Assembly (NCBI GenBank): GCA_041396965.1
Contig: JAWKXN010000001.1
Coordinates: 1,860,001 to 1,924,000, forward strand
Direction: 5' to 3'
Length of the DNA stretch: 64,000 nucleotides
Source of the DNA: Rickettsiales bacterium
Lineage (GTDB): Bacteria > Pseudomonadota > Alphaproteobacteria > Rickettsiales > SXRF01
Shown here: positions 28,219 to 38,004 of the stretch, piece after piece
Position numbering within the stretch: position 1 is the stretch's first letter
Layout of the letters: each line of letters starts with the position of its first letter
Notes under the pieces: model-generated
Databases searched by the model: none
The model's input: the letters and a program-made list of their open reading frames with translations, nothing else
What the model was told of the DNA's origin: nothing
Translations under genes and position numbers: made by a program

Positions 28219-29805
28219 ATGGTTGGAGAACAAATTGCCGCGCTACTAAGAAAAAAAGACAGTTCAAATCAAGAACAAAGTGCCGATGATTTCAAAATTA
28301 AGCATCTCCGCGCACTGGAAGTGTTGGACAGTCGTGGTAATCCCACCGTTCGTGTACAGGTTGAGCTTGCGGACGGCACCAAAGCTACCGCCTCCGTACC
28401 AAGTGGCGCGTCCACCGGTGAGCGTGAGGCTTTGGAACTGCGTGATGGTGATAAAAGCCGGTTTGGCGGCAAAGGGGTAAGCAAAGCTGTTGAAAACATA
28501 CACACTAAGATATTTAACAAAATCAAAGGCATGGATGTGCGCGATCAAAAAGCCATTGATAACGCTATGATTAAAATCGCCGGTGAGAATAAAAAGGATT
28601 TAGGCGCGAACGCTACGCTTGGTGTATCACTTGCGGTCGCTCACGCCGCCGCCAAAGCCAAAGGTGTTGATTTGCACGAACATATTTCCGAAATATACAC
28701 TAAAGAAAGAGAAGCTGGAAAAACACCAGCAGAAATACAGGAACTCAAAAAAACCGCTAAAGGTGTTACCATGCCAACCCCGATGATGAACATCGTCAAT
28801 GGCGGCGAACATGCTGATAATTCCCTGGATTTCCAAGAAATTATGGTTGTTCCGACAAAAGCCACCAGCATGGCGGAAGCCACTCGTATGGGCGCGGAGG
28901 TTTTTCAAAAACTAAAAGAAATTCTGAAAAAATCGGAAAAACCGACGCAGGTTGGTGACGAAGGTGGATTTGCTCCTGATTTTAAAAGCACAGACGAAGC
29001 TCTTGAAACAGTAAATCAGGCAATAGAAGAAGCTGGACATAAAGGGAAAATGGCTATAGCTTTGGATGTCGCCGCCTCGGAACTTGTTGAAAAAGAAACA
29101 GAAGCCGATGGAAAAACACTAAAGAAAGACGCAGAAGACAAACCTATTCCTGTAAAAAACGATGATGGAACCTATAATTACATATTAAAAGGTGAAAACA
29201 GAAAACTGAACTCTCATGAAATGGTTGACTATCTGGAAGATCTGAAAACGAAGCACAATATTGTTTCCATTGAAGATGGTCTAGGAGAAAACGACATAAA
29301 AGGATGGGAAGAGTTAACGAAAAGAATGGGCAAAACCACCCAACTCGTTGGTGATGATTTATTTGTAACAGACCCTAAGCAAATTCAAGATGGTATAGAC
29401 GACAAAAGAGCTAACTCCGTGTTAATCAAGCCAAACCAAATTGGTACATTAAGCGAAACACTACAAGCCATTAAAACTGCACAGGACGGCAACTTTACCA
29501 CCGTTATCTCGCACCGCTCCGGTGAAACCGCTGATACCACCATTGCTGATATTGCTGTTGGAACAAATGCTGGGCAGATTAAAACTGGTTCACTATCGCG
29601 TGCGGATCGCACCGAAAAATATAACCGTCTGATGGAAATCGAAGCCTGGGAGTTAATGCGTGATAAGAATAAAAACGTGCCAACAGGAAGAGAATCCACA
29701 TACGCGGGTGAAGAAGGCTTCAGCATACCCAAGCTTGTTGAAAAAGTGATTGATTTTACTGAAAGCCTTGTAAATATCGGTGGAAAGGGCGGAAAAACAT
29801 TCTAG
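28219..29805 (+). CDS. eno: Enolase, unusually long
   Basis: Interconverts 2-phosphoglycerate and phosphoenolpyruvate. Enolase motifs are present: LDSRGNPTV, SGASTGEREALELRD, the GEHADNSLD loop, VGDEGGFAP, SIEDGLGEND, VLIKPNQIGT and SHRSGETAD. At 528 residues it is about 100 longer than usual. The excess is an N-terminal extension of about 27 residues (MVGEQIAALLRKKDSSNQEQ), an insert after residue 155 (YTKEREAGKTPAEIQELKK), another near 295 (EADGKTLKKDAEDKPIPV), and a C-terminal tail. AAGGA lies eight bases before the start. Confidence 0.93.
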   Translation: MVGEQIAALLRKKDSSNQEQSADDFKIKHLRALEVLDSRGNPTVRVQVELADGTKATASVPSGASTGEREALELRDGDKSRFGGKGVSKAVENIHTKIFNKIKGMDVRDQKAIDNAMIKIAGENKKDLGANATLGVSLAVAHAAAKAKGVDLHEHISEIYTKEREAGKTPAEIQELKKTAKGVTMPTPMMNIVNGGEHADNSLDFQEIMVVPTKATSMAEATRMGAEVFQKLKEILKKSEKPTQVGDEGGFAPDFKSTDEALETVNQAIEEAGHKGKMAIALDVAASELVEKETEADGKTLKKDAEDKPIPVKNDDGTYNYILKGENRKLNSHEMVDYLEDLKTKHNIVSIEDGLGENDIKGWEELTKRMGKTTQLVGDDLFVTDPKQIQDGIDDKRANSVLIKPNQIGTLSETLQAIKTAQDGNFTTVISHRSGETADTTIADIAVGTNAGQIKTGSLSRADRTEKYNRLMEIEAWELMRDKNKNVPTGRESTYAGEEGFSIPKLVEKVIDFTESLVNIGGKGGKTF

Positions 29806-29812
29806 TTCACGG

Positions 29813-29839
29813 AGGTGGGAATTATATTAAATCCCACCT
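29813..29839 (+). terminator. Terminator-like hairpin after eno
   Basis: AGGTGGGA (29813-29820) pairs with TCCCACCT (29832-29839) around an AT-rich loop, followed by TGCTATTTT. It lies eight bases past the eno stop and before the TA pair. Confidence 0.65.
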
Positions 29840-29887
29840 TGCTATTTTCCCACCAAAATGGTATAATGAGAGAATTGGAGGGATGTC

Positions 29888-30154
29888 ATGCAAACAGAAC
29901 CATTAAAAACCTTAAAACCTGACGCAAAAGGCAGGATAGCACTTGGCAAGCTAGCCGATGGGGTAAGTAGTTTTCATGTATCGGTTGATAGGGAAAATCG
30001 TATCATATTAGATCCTTACACTGAAATTCCCGCCCGCGAGGCTTGGATATTTGGCAATAAAGAAGCGTTATCATCTGTCCTACGGGGAATTGACCAGTCA
30101 CAACAAGGACAAACGCAGTCTCTTGGCAGTTTCAAGGGATATGCGGAAGATTAA
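29888..30154 (+). CDS. Antitoxin of a RelE-type pair, AbrB-like
   Basis: 88 residues. The N-terminal DAKGRIALGKLADGVSSFHV followed by VDRENRIILDPYTEIPAREAW has the swapped-hairpin look of AbrB/SpoVT-type antitoxins. The C-terminal half (SLGSFKGYAED) would wrap the toxin. GGAGG lies seven bases upstream of the ATG. The toxin starts two bases after its stop. Its own promoter region would hold the operator, but no clear palindrome was found. Confidence 0.7.
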   Translation: MQTEPLKTLKPDAKGRIALGKLADGVSSFHVSVDRENRIILDPYTEIPAREAWIFGNKEALSSVLRGIDQSQQGQTQSLGSFKGYAED

Positions 30155-30156
30155 AA

Positions 30157-30453
30157 ATGTCGTTTTCTCTTGTATTTACGGATGAAGCCACGCGACAATA
30201 TAAAAAACTGAAGACTGATCCTACTCTTCATAAAAGATTAAAAGCGGTGCGTAAGACACTTGGTTTACTTGAAGTCAACCCAAGACATCCGGGTCTTAAT
30301 CCCCATAAATATAGCGCACTCAAGGGTGGAAACGGCGAAGAAATATTTGAAGCGTATGCCGAAAATAAAACTCCTGCCGCCTATAGAATTTTCTGGCATT
30401 ACGGAACTGGTAAGGGAATAATTACTATTCTTGCTATATCCCCTCATCCATAA
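30157..30453 (+). CDS. RelE/ParE-superfamily toxin
   Basis: 98 residues starting MSFSLVFTDEATRQYKKLKT, with basic residues (RLKAVRKTL), NPHKYSALKG and the C-terminal strand PAAYRIFWHYGTGKGIITIL, the RelE-like mRNA interferase or ParE fold. It is coupled to the upstream antitoxin by a two-base gap. The pair separates eno from recO. Confidence 0.8.
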   Translation: MSFSLVFTDEATRQYKKLKTDPTLHKRLKAVRKTLGLLEVNPRHPGLNPHKYSALKGGNGEEIFEAYAENKTPAAYRIFWHYGTGKGIITILAISPHP

Positions 30454-30561
30454 TACCATCTTAGTTTTATTTCCATACTAGGAAGGCAAGTTGAAGTGTA
30501 GGGATACTACATGAGCCGAAGCCTAATAACGTATGGGGATAGAAGTAGAGCACTAAAAAAC

Positions 30562-31320
30562 ATGCAATGGACTGACGAGGCAATAATATTATCCACTAAG
30601 AAATATGGAGAGAATAGCGCTCTGCTGAAAGTGCTAGCGAGAGAGCATGGGCTATTCGCTGGAGTAATACGTGGCGTGAACTCAAAAAACAATAGAGGGA
30701 TAGCGCAATCTGGGAATATTACAAATTGCACTTGGCAAGCCCGTCTCTCCCAGCAGCTTGGCACATTCAAGCTTGAACTTACGGCGGCGAACACAGCTCA
30801 TATAATGAATAACGCGGCAAAGCTTGCCGCCACTTCCTCTATATGCGTGATAATAGAATCAGCGTTCGCCGAGCGTCACCCCTACCCTAAATTATTTTAT
30901 GCGTTTAATGATTTCCTACATTTACTGACAACAGAAAATAACTGGCTGCACGAGTACATAAAACTGGAAATGACCCTATTATCCGAAAGCGGTTTCGGGC
31001 TGGATTTAAGCAGTTGCGCCGCTAGTGGAACTACCGAGAATTTAATATATGTCTCACCAAAATCAGGACGAGCAGTCTGCGCTGATGCCGGCGAGCCGTA
31101 CAAAAACAAGCTACTCCCACTGCCAAACTTCCTTCTTTCTTCTCCGAACCCCAAACCACTAGTCCCTAATCACGATTATAAAGAAACACTTGCGGGAATG
31201 CGTCTGACCGGCTATTTCTTAGAACACTGGTTGCTTGAGCCACACGGAAAGCCTATGCCTGCCACTCGTAGTCGCTTGCGAACAATAATACAAAAACAAA
31301 TAGGAAAAGATGCCCGCTAA
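30562..31320 (+). CDS. recO: DNA repair protein RecO
   Basis: 252 residues from ATG 30562 ([20 protein letters not shown]), the family's usual start; a longer frame begins at 30511. The OB-fold N-terminus ([10 protein letters not shown]) and the C-terminal helical part ([12 protein letters not shown]) are present; no zinc cysteines are visible. RecO loads RecA with RecR and anneals SSB-coated DNA. It overlaps parC by 11 bases. Confidence 0.9.
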   Translation: MQWTDEAIILSTKKYGENSALLKVLAREHGLFAGVIRGVNSKNNRGIAQSGNITNCTWQARLSQQLGTFKLELTAANTAHIMNNAAKLAATSSICVIIESAFAERHPYPKLFYAFNDFLHLLTTENNWLHEYIKLEMTLLSESGFGLDLSSCAASGTTENLIYVSPKSGRAVCADAGEPYKNKLLPLPNFLLSSPNPKPLVPNHDYKETLAGMRLTGYFLEHWLLEPHGKPMPATRSRLRTIIQKQIGKDAR

Positions 31321-33535
31321 ACCATCAAAACCCGAACAGATAAGTCAGGTTTCCTTCCGCAGCACTCTGGAAGAAAAATATCTGGCTTATGCCCTTTCCA
31401 CTATCACATCACGCAGCCTGCCCGATGTTCGTGACGGATTGAAGCCGGTGCATCGCCGCCTGCTATTCGCTATGCTTCAGCTAAGACTTGATCCAAAATC
31501 TGGCTATAAAAAATGCGCCCGTGTGGTGGGTGACGTAATCGGTAAATATCACCCGCATGGTGATAGCGCGGTGTATGAGGCAATGGTACGCCTCGCCCAA
31601 AATTTCGCGGTTCGCTATCCGCTGGTTGATGGTCAGGGAAATTTTGGTTCCATAGACGGCGATAACGCCGCCGCCATGCGCTATACCGAAGCAAGACTTA
31701 CCGATGTGGCGATGGCTCTGCTTGATGGCATAAATGACAATACAGTTGATTTCCGTCCAACCTATGACGCTCAGGATGAAGAGCCGGTGGTAATGCCCGC
31801 CGCCTTTCCTAACCTACTAGCTAATGGCTCGGAAGGTATCGCGGTTGGTATGGCGACTTCAATCCCACCACATAACGTTGGCGAGCTATGTTCCGCGCTA
31901 CAATATATAATAAAGCACCCTGATTGCACAACCGCAAGACTCATGAAATTTGTACGTGGTCCTGACTTCCCAACTGGAGGGATAATCGTAGAGTCACCAG
32001 AAAACATTCAGGCGGCTTATGAGTCAGGGCGTGGCGCGATCCGCACCCGTGCCCGTTGGCATAAGGAAGAGCTAAGTCATGGTCTGTTTCAGGTCATAAT
32101 CACAGAAATACCTTATCAAGTACAGAAATCACGTCTGATTGAAAAAATAGCTGAGCTATTCAAAAACAAAAAACTACCACTACTGGGCAATATTCGTGAT
32201 GAGTCCGCTGAAGAAATGCGCGTAGTATTAGAGCCGAAAAACCGTAGCGTAGACCCTGAGACACTAATGGAATCACTGTTTAAGGCAACCGATCTGGAAA
32301 ACCGCTTCAACATGAACTTAAACGTGCTGAACGCTCATGGCGCGCCGCAGGTAATGAGCCTGAAAGACATACTCCTTGCCTTCCTTGAACACCGCATGGA
32401 AGTGCTTATCCGCAGAACTAATTACCGCTTAGAGAAAATAGCTCACCGGCTGGAAATTCTGGATGGGCTTCTAATCGCTTACCTTAATATTGACGAGGTA
32501 ATCCACATTATCCGCACTGAGGACGAACCAAAGCCAGTGATGGTAAAAAAGTGGAAACTTAGCGATATTCAGGCAGAGGCCATCCTCAATATGAAACTAC
32601 GCAATTTGCGGAAGCTTGAGGAATTTGAGATAAAAGGTGAGCATGACAAACTTTCTAAAGAACAGAAAGAATTAAAGAAACTACTTGCCTCACGAGAGAT
32701 GCGTGATGAAAAAATTAGTGATGAGATTGGCGACATCAAGAAACGCTTTGGGGAGAAAACTGAGCTAGGCAAACGCCGTACTGATTTTGGTGACGCTCCG
32801 ATCGGCAAAATTATTGACATAGAAGCCTTCGTGGAGAAAGAACCGATTACCATAATCTGCTCTAAAATGGGTTGGATAAAGGCTCTAAAAGGACATGTGT
32901 TTGATACATCCGATATTAAACATAAAGAAGGTGATGAGGAAAAATTCTCACTTACCGCACAAACCACTGATAAGTTGCTTATATTTGCCTCAAACGGCAG
33001 ATTTTACACTATCTCCTGCGATAAAATACCACGTGGCAAAGGTTACGGTGAGCCGGTACGATTAATGATAGATATGGAAAATGACGTTGATATAGTAACT
33101 ATGAGTATTTATGAGTCCGACCAGAAATTTTTAATCGTGGCAAGTAACGGTAAAGGCTTCGTGGTAGAAGCGGCTGATGTTGAGGCACAAACCAAAGGTG
33201 GCAAACAAATACTAAATTTGATAAGTGGAACGCAAGCGATAATATGCACACCAGTAGAAGGTGACCATGTAGCAACCATAGGCGAAAACCGTAAAATGTT
33301 GATCTTCCCGTTATCACAAATTCCAGTAATGAAAAAAGGGCAAGGCGTGACATTACAGAAATATAAAAATGGTAAATTGTCAGACGCTAAATGCTTCACC
33401 CTAAAAGATGGTCTAAGCTGGGCACTTGGTGGCAAAACAAGAACGGAAACCGACCTTAAAGCATGGACTGGAAACCGTGCCGACGCTGGTCGCCTGCCAC
33501 CTACCGGTTTTCCAAGAACAAATAAATTTAGCTGA
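31310..33535 (+). CDS. parC: DNA topoisomerase IV subunit A
   Basis: 741 residues. The active-site tyrosine is in [11 protein letters not shown], preceded by [11 protein letters not shown]; the quinolone-region [11 protein letters not shown] is near residue 85. The GyrA-like tower and coiled coil and a short C-terminal domain follow ([20 protein letters not shown]). ParC rather than GyrA is indicated by length, the shortened C-terminal domain and linkage to recO. It is coupled to recO by overlap. Confidence 0.95.
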   Translation: MPAKPSKPEQISQVSFRSTLEEKYLAYALSTITSRSLPDVRDGLKPVHRRLLFAMLQLRLDPKSGYKKCARVVGDVIGKYHPHGDSAVYEAMVRLAQNFAVRYPLVDGQGNFGSIDGDNAAAMRYTEARLTDVAMALLDGINDNTVDFRPTYDAQDEEPVVMPAAFPNLLANGSEGIAVGMATSIPPHNVGELCSALQYIIKHPDCTTARLMKFVRGPDFPTGGIIVESPENIQAAYESGRGAIRTRARWHKEELSHGLFQVIITEIPYQVQKSRLIEKIAELFKNKKLPLLGNIRDESAEEMRVVLEPKNRSVDPETLMESLFKATDLENRFNMNLNVLNAHGAPQVMSLKDILLAFLEHRMEVLIRRTNYRLEKIAHRLEILDGLLIAYLNIDEVIHIIRTEDEPKPVMVKKWKLSDIQAEAILNMKLRNLRKLEEFEIKGEHDKLSKEQKELKKLLASREMRDEKISDEIGDIKKRFGEKTELGKRRTDFGDAPIGKIIDIEAFVEKEPITIICSKMGWIKALKGHVFDTSDIKHKEGDEEKFSLTAQTTDKLLIFASNGRFYTISCDKIPRGKGYGEPVRLMIDMENDVDIVTMSIYESDQKFLIVASNGKGFVVEAADVEAQTKGGKQILNLISGTQAIICTPVEGDHVATIGENRKMLIFPLSQIPVMKKGQGVTLQKYKNGKLSDAKCFTLKDGLSWALGGKTRTETDLKAWTGNRADAGRLPPTGFPRTNKFS

Positions 33536-33608
33536 TAGTTGATAAATTAATTTTTATTCAAGTTGTTTCTGGAATTTTTAACTGATAGAGACTAAACAGC
33601 TATAAAAT

Positions 33609-33685
33609 GCACCCGTAGCTCAGCTGGATAGAGCGTTGCCCTCCGAAGGCAAAGGTCGGACGTTCGAATCGTCTCGGGTGCGCCA
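33609..33685 (+). tRNA. tRNA-Arg (anticodon CCG)
   Basis: Acceptor GCACCCG pairs with CGGGTGC, D-arm TAGCTCAGCTGGATAGAGC, anticodon stem TTGCC/GGCAA around CTCCGAA (anticodon CCG), T-loop CGTTCGAATCG, encoded CCA. It marks the left edge of the RTX block. I did not find a second copy of its 3' end in the window. Confidence 0.97.
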
Positions 33686-33689
33686 TATT

Positions 33690-34133
33690 TTTCAAATAGT
33701 TATCAACATAATAACAGCATATATTTTTTCTCTAATAACGCTATAATAACGGTGCGAAATAGAATTACATAGTAGAGCAGAGTATATTTTCTGTGACCAT
33801 AACTACTAATTATGGTGTGTTATTTTGTTGTTTTCATAAGATTAAAAAACATCTCCTAAAATCACTTCAATCGCTGTAATATTCTGTATTTTATAGATAT
33901 ATTGACTTTTCTATTTAAATATGTTACAGTCATTTCGTAGCTAGTATTATCGCTACTTACATCCCTATAGAGATTTTTATAGTCATTAAACTCCATGTTG
34001 AAGTTGCTAGGTCTCTAACCTTTAATCACCAATAATAAGCAAAAACATAACAAAGTGTCCGACCGTATCAGATGCTTGTTTCTGCGCGCTTATTTATTGG
34101 TAGCTTATCTAAACATAACAGAAAGGAAGTCTT
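33690..34133 (+). other. AT-rich gap with a leader hairpin
   Basis: No gene is visible in this 445-base stretch. Near its end ACCAATAATAAGC (34028-34040) can pair with GCTTATTTATTGGT (34088-34101), closing a loop that contains GTGTCCGACC. The next gene starts 33 bases later after AGAAAGGAAG. It may be a leader or a terminator-antiterminator. Confidence 0.35.
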
Positions 34134-34691
34134 ATGCATAATTTACATTTTATAGTTGTTAATGCTGACTCCGCAGAAGACGCGGCTTTAGCAGTTGAGC
34201 AACAAATCGCTGACTGGGGAGGCGAAGATAATTGGAGAAGAATTGGTGGTATAGCCTCAGAAGATAATAATGATAATATTGAAAATAAAGAGGATGGCAG
34301 GTGGGGATTAGAATTTATTCGCAATATGAATATTGGCAGTGAAAGTAATCTATTTATAAAAACTGTAAGCTATCTAAAAAACTGTATATCAGCAAATATA
34401 AAATGTCCTCACTTACTTACAGAAAAGCATAATAATCTAAATTCCTCCTTGTCGGCAAATGCTACATTATTACAAAATTTTCAACAATCTGATGATCCTC
34501 TAATTCTGTATCAGATATACCAAAACATAAGATATCTATATCAGATAAGTTTGGCTACAAAGGAGCTATCTAGCAGCAAAGACATACCAGAATTCTACAG
34601 TTGGGAACTATGTAACTTTGGTTTAACTGATTTCACCACCATAACTAATGGCAAACAAAGATATATCATCTTCCTAGATATGCATAGCTAG
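34134..34691 (+). CDS. Hypothetical protein
   Basis: 185 residues, starting MHNLHFIVVNADSAEDAALA then VEQQIADWGGEDNWRRIGGI, with a good AAAGGAAG site. The N-terminal 50 residues look like a compact alpha/beta domain; the rest is helical with LYQIYQNIRYLYQISLATKE. No signal peptide or catalytic motif. Not recognised. It begins the block that leads to the recombinase. Confidence 0.6.
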   Translation: MHNLHFIVVNADSAEDAALAVEQQIADWGGEDNWRRIGGIASEDNNDNIENKEDGRWGLEFIRNMNIGSESNLFIKTVSYLKNCISANIKCPHLLTEKHNNLNSSLSANATLLQNFQQSDDPLILYQIYQNIRYLYQISLATKELSSSKDIPEFYSWELCNFGLTDFTTITNGKQRYIIFLDMHS

Positions 34692-34784
34692 CAATAAATC
34701 TGTATTCAGCAGACATTATTTACTGCTCACCCAAAGCATAAATTCATGCTTCTTATTTTCTAACAACAATTATTGGGAGTTATT

Positions 34785-35366
34785 ATGGCAGGCAAGCAAG
34801 CCAAGCTACTGACTGATTTTATGGTCACGGCAATGATAAAACATATTCGCAAGAATCGTTATCCAGATCGGGACATAGTAATCATTTTATTATCAACTAA
34901 GGCAGGACTTCGTGCTGGTGAGATAGCACAGCTTACTTGGCAAATGGTACTTGACGCTAATGGTAAGGTCGGAAAGCTTATTGAGCTACATGACATAGCG
35001 GCTAAAAAGCTACATGGCAGGACTATCCCTATTAATCCTTTATTACGCCACTCTCTTATCAAGCTGCATAAGTTACAAGACTTCCCGTTATCTGGTGAAG
35101 TTATATTAAGTGAGCGTAAAACCCCTATCAAGCCAGCATCAATCGTTAAATGGTTCAAGCTATTATATAATGCTCTGGGATATAATGGCTGCAGTAGCCA
35201 TTCGGGACGTAGAAGCTTTGTTACTAAAGCAGCAAGAAACATTCACTTGGTTGGTGGTAGCCTAAAAGACGTACAGCAACTTGCTGGACACTGCTCACTA
35301 GAAACCACTCAAGCTTATATAGAAGGTGACTCTAATATTAAACGCAAACTTATAAATTTATTATAG
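34785..35366 (+). CDS. Minimal tyrosine recombinase (catalytic domain only)
   Basis: 193 residues from the ATG at 34785 (GGGAG upstream). The catalytic set is complete: Arg in AGLRAGEIAQLTW, HxxR in HSGRRSFVT, and His and Tyr in LAGHCSLETTQAYIEG. There is no room for the usual N-terminal core-binding domain, so it resembles short XerC/D-like recombinases. It lies 1.7 kb upstream of an array whose units share a terminal DNA box, so a role in rearranging those units is possible but unproven. The cysteine-protease gene follows 8 bases later. Confidence 0.85.
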   Translation: MAGKQAKLLTDFMVTAMIKHIRKNRYPDRDIVIILLSTKAGLRAGEIAQLTWQMVLDANGKVGKLIELHDIAAKKLHGRTIPINPLLRHSLIKLHKLQDFPLSGEVILSERKTPIKPASIVKWFKLLYNALGYNGCSSHSGRRSFVTKAARNIHLVGGSLKDVQQLAGHCSLETTQAYIEGDSNIKRKLINLL

Positions 35367-35374
35367 GAGGTGCT

Positions 35375-36022
35375 ATGGCTGATATTATTAACTTTGCTGA
35401 CTATTACACTCCAAACAATTTTAATTATAACATAAGTAAGAGATTTTTACATCTTCGTAAAAAATCAAAACCACCTTCACCAGAGCGTCAAGGAAGCCTA
35501 GATGGATTATGCGGTATTTACTCTGTTATTAACGCTATAAACTACACGGCAAGACTTTCACAAAAACAGCGTGATGGATTATTCAAACAATTAATTAGGG
35601 CAGTTAAAAAGGGTTATGATGTTGATAAATGTATTTTATACGGGACTGATAAAAAGTTACTGCTCTTTATGTTTCAAGCAGCACAGAATTACCTAGGTAA
35701 GAAGTATAAGATAAAGGTAAAAATCAACCCATTATTTAACCCTAGAGCAAAACCAGACAAACAACGTTATCTTACCACCTTATCTGACTTTCTTAGTGGT
35801 GATAATAGGATTCTAATCGTTGGATTATCGGGCATGCATGAGCATTGGACTTGTATAACCGCAATTACCCCTAAAACTATCAGACTTCTTGATTCTGATG
35901 GACTATATTATTTAAGAACGGCAAATTGTTATGTGCGTGGCAAATTTAGTGACAGCAGCCATCTTCTAATTCCAAGCAAAACATGGGGTATTTATTTAAA
36001 CAATGATAGGTTTCTACCATGA
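35375..36022 (+). CDS. Papain-like cysteine protease fold protein
   Basis: 215 residues. SLDGLCGIYSVINAIN carries a Cys at a helix start, HEHWTCITAI a His in a strand and RLLDSDGLYY an Asp, in the order of papain-like peptidases (C39/C58-like). No signal peptide or membrane segment. GGAGG precedes the ATG. It overlaps the next ORF by 4 bases and follows the recombinase by 8, so these form one operon. The substrate is unknown; processing of RTX toxins or regulation of the element are both possible. Confidence 0.6.
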   Translation: MADIINFADYYTPNNFNYNISKRFLHLRKKSKPPSPERQGSLDGLCGIYSVINAINYTARLSQKQRDGLFKQLIRAVKKGYDVDKCILYGTDKKLLLFMFQAAQNYLGKKYKIKVKINPLFNPRAKPDKQRYLTTLSDFLSGDNRILIVGLSGMHEHWTCITAITPKTIRLLDSDGLYYLRTANCYVRGKFSDSSHLLIPSKTWGIYLNNDRFLP

Positions 36023-36258
36023 ATAATCTCCTCTCTGAAATTATAGAGTTATATTCTGATATTGAATCTATGATAGATGATTATGAATTCTGCGCTAATC
36101 ATCAAGTTGCTGACATAGATTTTATTCTTTATCAGAATCTTGGTGAGCTAAAAATGGCGGAAATTATCTGCTCTAAGATAAATAACAATAAACTCGCTAT
36201 CATTATATCTAAACACATAGCCGACCTAAAAAAACAACTAACTAAATACAAAGCCTAA
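36019..36258 (+). CDS. Small acidic helical protein
   Basis: 79 residues, helical, starting MNNLLSEIIELYSDIESMID. It is coupled by an ATGA overlap to the cysteine-protease gene. It could be an inhibitor or partner of that protein, judged only by coupling. No family recognised. Confidence 0.5.
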   Translation: MNNLLSEIIELYSDIESMIDDYEFCANHQVADIDFILYQNLGELKMAEIICSKINNNKLAIIISKHIADLKKQLTKYKA

Positions 36259-36465
36259 ATCTCTGTAAGTTTTATTACATAACTTGTGACAAAATGGCAC
36301 AAGCAAAGACTTAAGGGTAAGCACGGTATAAGTAACACTTAAATACAAACACCTAGCCATTGAGGTGTAAAGATTTATTCCCATCAATAAAAACATCACA
36401 ACCAATCGCTGTGGAGGTCAGTGAGGCTATTTTCATGTTTAAATTTTAACTAATAGGAGAACTCT

Positions 36466-37302
36466 ATGAGTAATACTGAGAAAATAAGAGAACTAAATGA
36501 TAAGATACGCGTAACTGGAACAGGAGACGACACGCTGACGGGTGGCGCTGGCAGTGACTTTATAGACGGAGGTGATGGTAAGGACACAGCGTCTTACGAG
36601 GGTGATACGACTGCTATTAACTACGACGTGAAGGCAGGGACTATTAAGCAAGGTAGCGATACCGACATTCTGAAAAACATAGAGCGGGTGATTGGCACAT
36701 CAGCAAAGAACGACACGGCGGATTTTAAGGGATTTACTGTTCCCAGCACTAAATTTGATTTCTCCATTGATATTGATTCATCGGGTAAATATTACAGCTC
36801 CATAAACCTTAAATCAGAGAAACTATCCATATCGCTCGCTGACATTGAACGCTTAGAATTTAGTGATGGTGTGCAGCAAATGGAGATAAAACCACTCTCC
36901 AACACATTTACCGATATAGAAGAAATCCATATGGGCGGCGGCAACGATGTGGTTGTTATGTCTGGCGCGCCACAACCATATCTTGAGATCTACCTCGAGG
37001 ATGGCAATGACGTGTTAGTCTCCGCGCCGAGGGGTAGTATTGTTTATGGTGGGTCTGGAGCGGATACGTTTGAGCTGAGCAGTGACTATCTGATAGCCGA
37101 CGCTGACACCACCGATACCATCACTTACGGCGGCAGAACAATCCATGGCGGCGTGACCTTCAACACCCAAGAATCCCCATGGGCAAAGGGGATTTATGGT
37201 GAAATCATTCCCGCACCCACCCGTGGATCTGGTGCTGCAAACGATAACCCAGCCAACGACAATCACCTTGACATAAGCGTTAACGCTGCTATTGCTAGTT
37301 AA
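36466..37302 (+). CDS. Orphan RTX fragment without toxin domain
   Basis: 278 residues. It opens directly with calcium-binding repeats (GTGDDTLTGGAGSDFIDGGD), has a linker, then the conserved array core from YLEDGNDVLVSAPRGSIVYG to NTQESPWAKG, and ends in the shared tail ANDNHLDISVNAAIAS. There is no N-terminal effector domain and no secretion signal. The core is a hybrid: the first part matches the allele in the genes at 39781 and 42804, the second part that at 48035 and 50891, with the switch near 37050. Probably a displaced or recombinant remnant. Confidence 0.75.
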   Translation: MSNTEKIRELNDKIRVTGTGDDTLTGGAGSDFIDGGDGKDTASYEGDTTAINYDVKAGTIKQGSDTDILKNIERVIGTSAKNDTADFKGFTVPSTKFDFSIDIDSSGKYYSSINLKSEKLSISLADIERLEFSDGVQQMEIKPLSNTFTDIEEIHMGGGNDVVVMSGAPQPYLEIYLEDGNDVLVSAPRGSIVYGGSGADTFELSSDYLIADADTTDTITYGGRTIHGGVTFNTQESPWAKGIYGEIIPAPTRGSGAANDNPANDNHLDISVNAAIAS

Positions 37303-37338
37303 TAAATTATTTACTCTAAGCTGTGGGTGGTTGAGATG
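37252..37338 (+). repeat. Cassette-end box, copy 1
   Basis: It runs from GCCAACGAC through GACATAAGCGTTAAC, GCTATTGCTAGTTAATAA and ATTATTTACTCT to GGTTGAGATG. It encodes the DISVNAAIAS tail, then the stop, then leads into the next small gene, whose ATG is its last three bases (37336-37338). Confidence 0.8.
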
Positions 37339-38004
37339 ATACCAAGAAAGAACTTAATATTAATCGCGGTTTTACTATGTCTTTATGGTGTATACAAGCT
37401 TATATACCCTACTGGCAGCTTTAATTATCGCGTTACCATAGCCGTTGACACGCCCGAAGGTGTTAAAATCGGCAGCGCGGTGCGCAAGGTAACAGCTAGT
37501 GACGCTCCCAGAATATCACCCCATGCCATTGGCTCTGTTAGTGTTAAGGGCGAGGCGGTGGTGATTGATTTAGGAGAGAGAGGAGTGTTATTTGCTCTCT
37601 TGAGAAGTGAGACCAGCGTAGATTATGGTTATCGTATCGCTTTTAACAATTTCGTTCCTAACGGCGCGTTAACAGGAGAGGTAATACGCCGCTATAGCAG
37701 CCTAAGAGGCAAGAAGGAACTGGCATTTGACAAGCTGCCGATGCTGGTGCGGTTTAGAGATATTAACGATCCGAAAACGGTGGAGCTTGTTGACCCGAAC
37801 GATTTAGCGGCGAGTTTTGGCGAGGGTGTTAAGCTTAAATCCGCTAGCATTGAGATAACTGATGACGCCGTGACCACAGGAGTGGAGAAGTATTTACCTT
37901 CATTTGGAAAAGAAACTGGTTATTTAGAATGGTTTAGAAGTTTACCTTACGGTGATAGTCGTAAGATTGGTCCATATGACTTTAAGAAAGGGACAAAAAA
38001 ATGA
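37336..38004 (+). CDS. Proposed immunity protein for the lipase toxin (TPEG family)
   Basis: 222 residues, with an N-terminal membrane anchor (LILIAVLLCLYGVYKLIYP) and then FNYRVTIAVDTPEGVKIGSA, KGEAVVIDLGERGVLFALL and LVRFRDINDPKTVELVDP. Proteins with this layout are, as far as I recall, uncharacterised but widespread in Proteobacteria. The paralogue at 39083 also precedes a lipase-type gene, which argues for a specific partner role. The ATG at 37336 is the box-end start; GTG 37327 is upstream in frame. It overlaps the lipase gene by 4 bases. Confidence 0.65.
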   Translation: MIPRKNLILIAVLLCLYGVYKLIYPTGSFNYRVTIAVDTPEGVKIGSAVRKVTASDAPRISPHAIGSVSVKGEAVVIDLGERGVLFALLRSETSVDYGYRIAFNNFVPNGALTGEVIRRYSSLRGKKELAFDKLPMLVRFRDINDPKTVELVDPNDLAASFGEGVKLKSASIEITDDAVTTGVEKYLPSFGKETGYLEWFRSLPYGDSRKIGPYDFKKGTKK

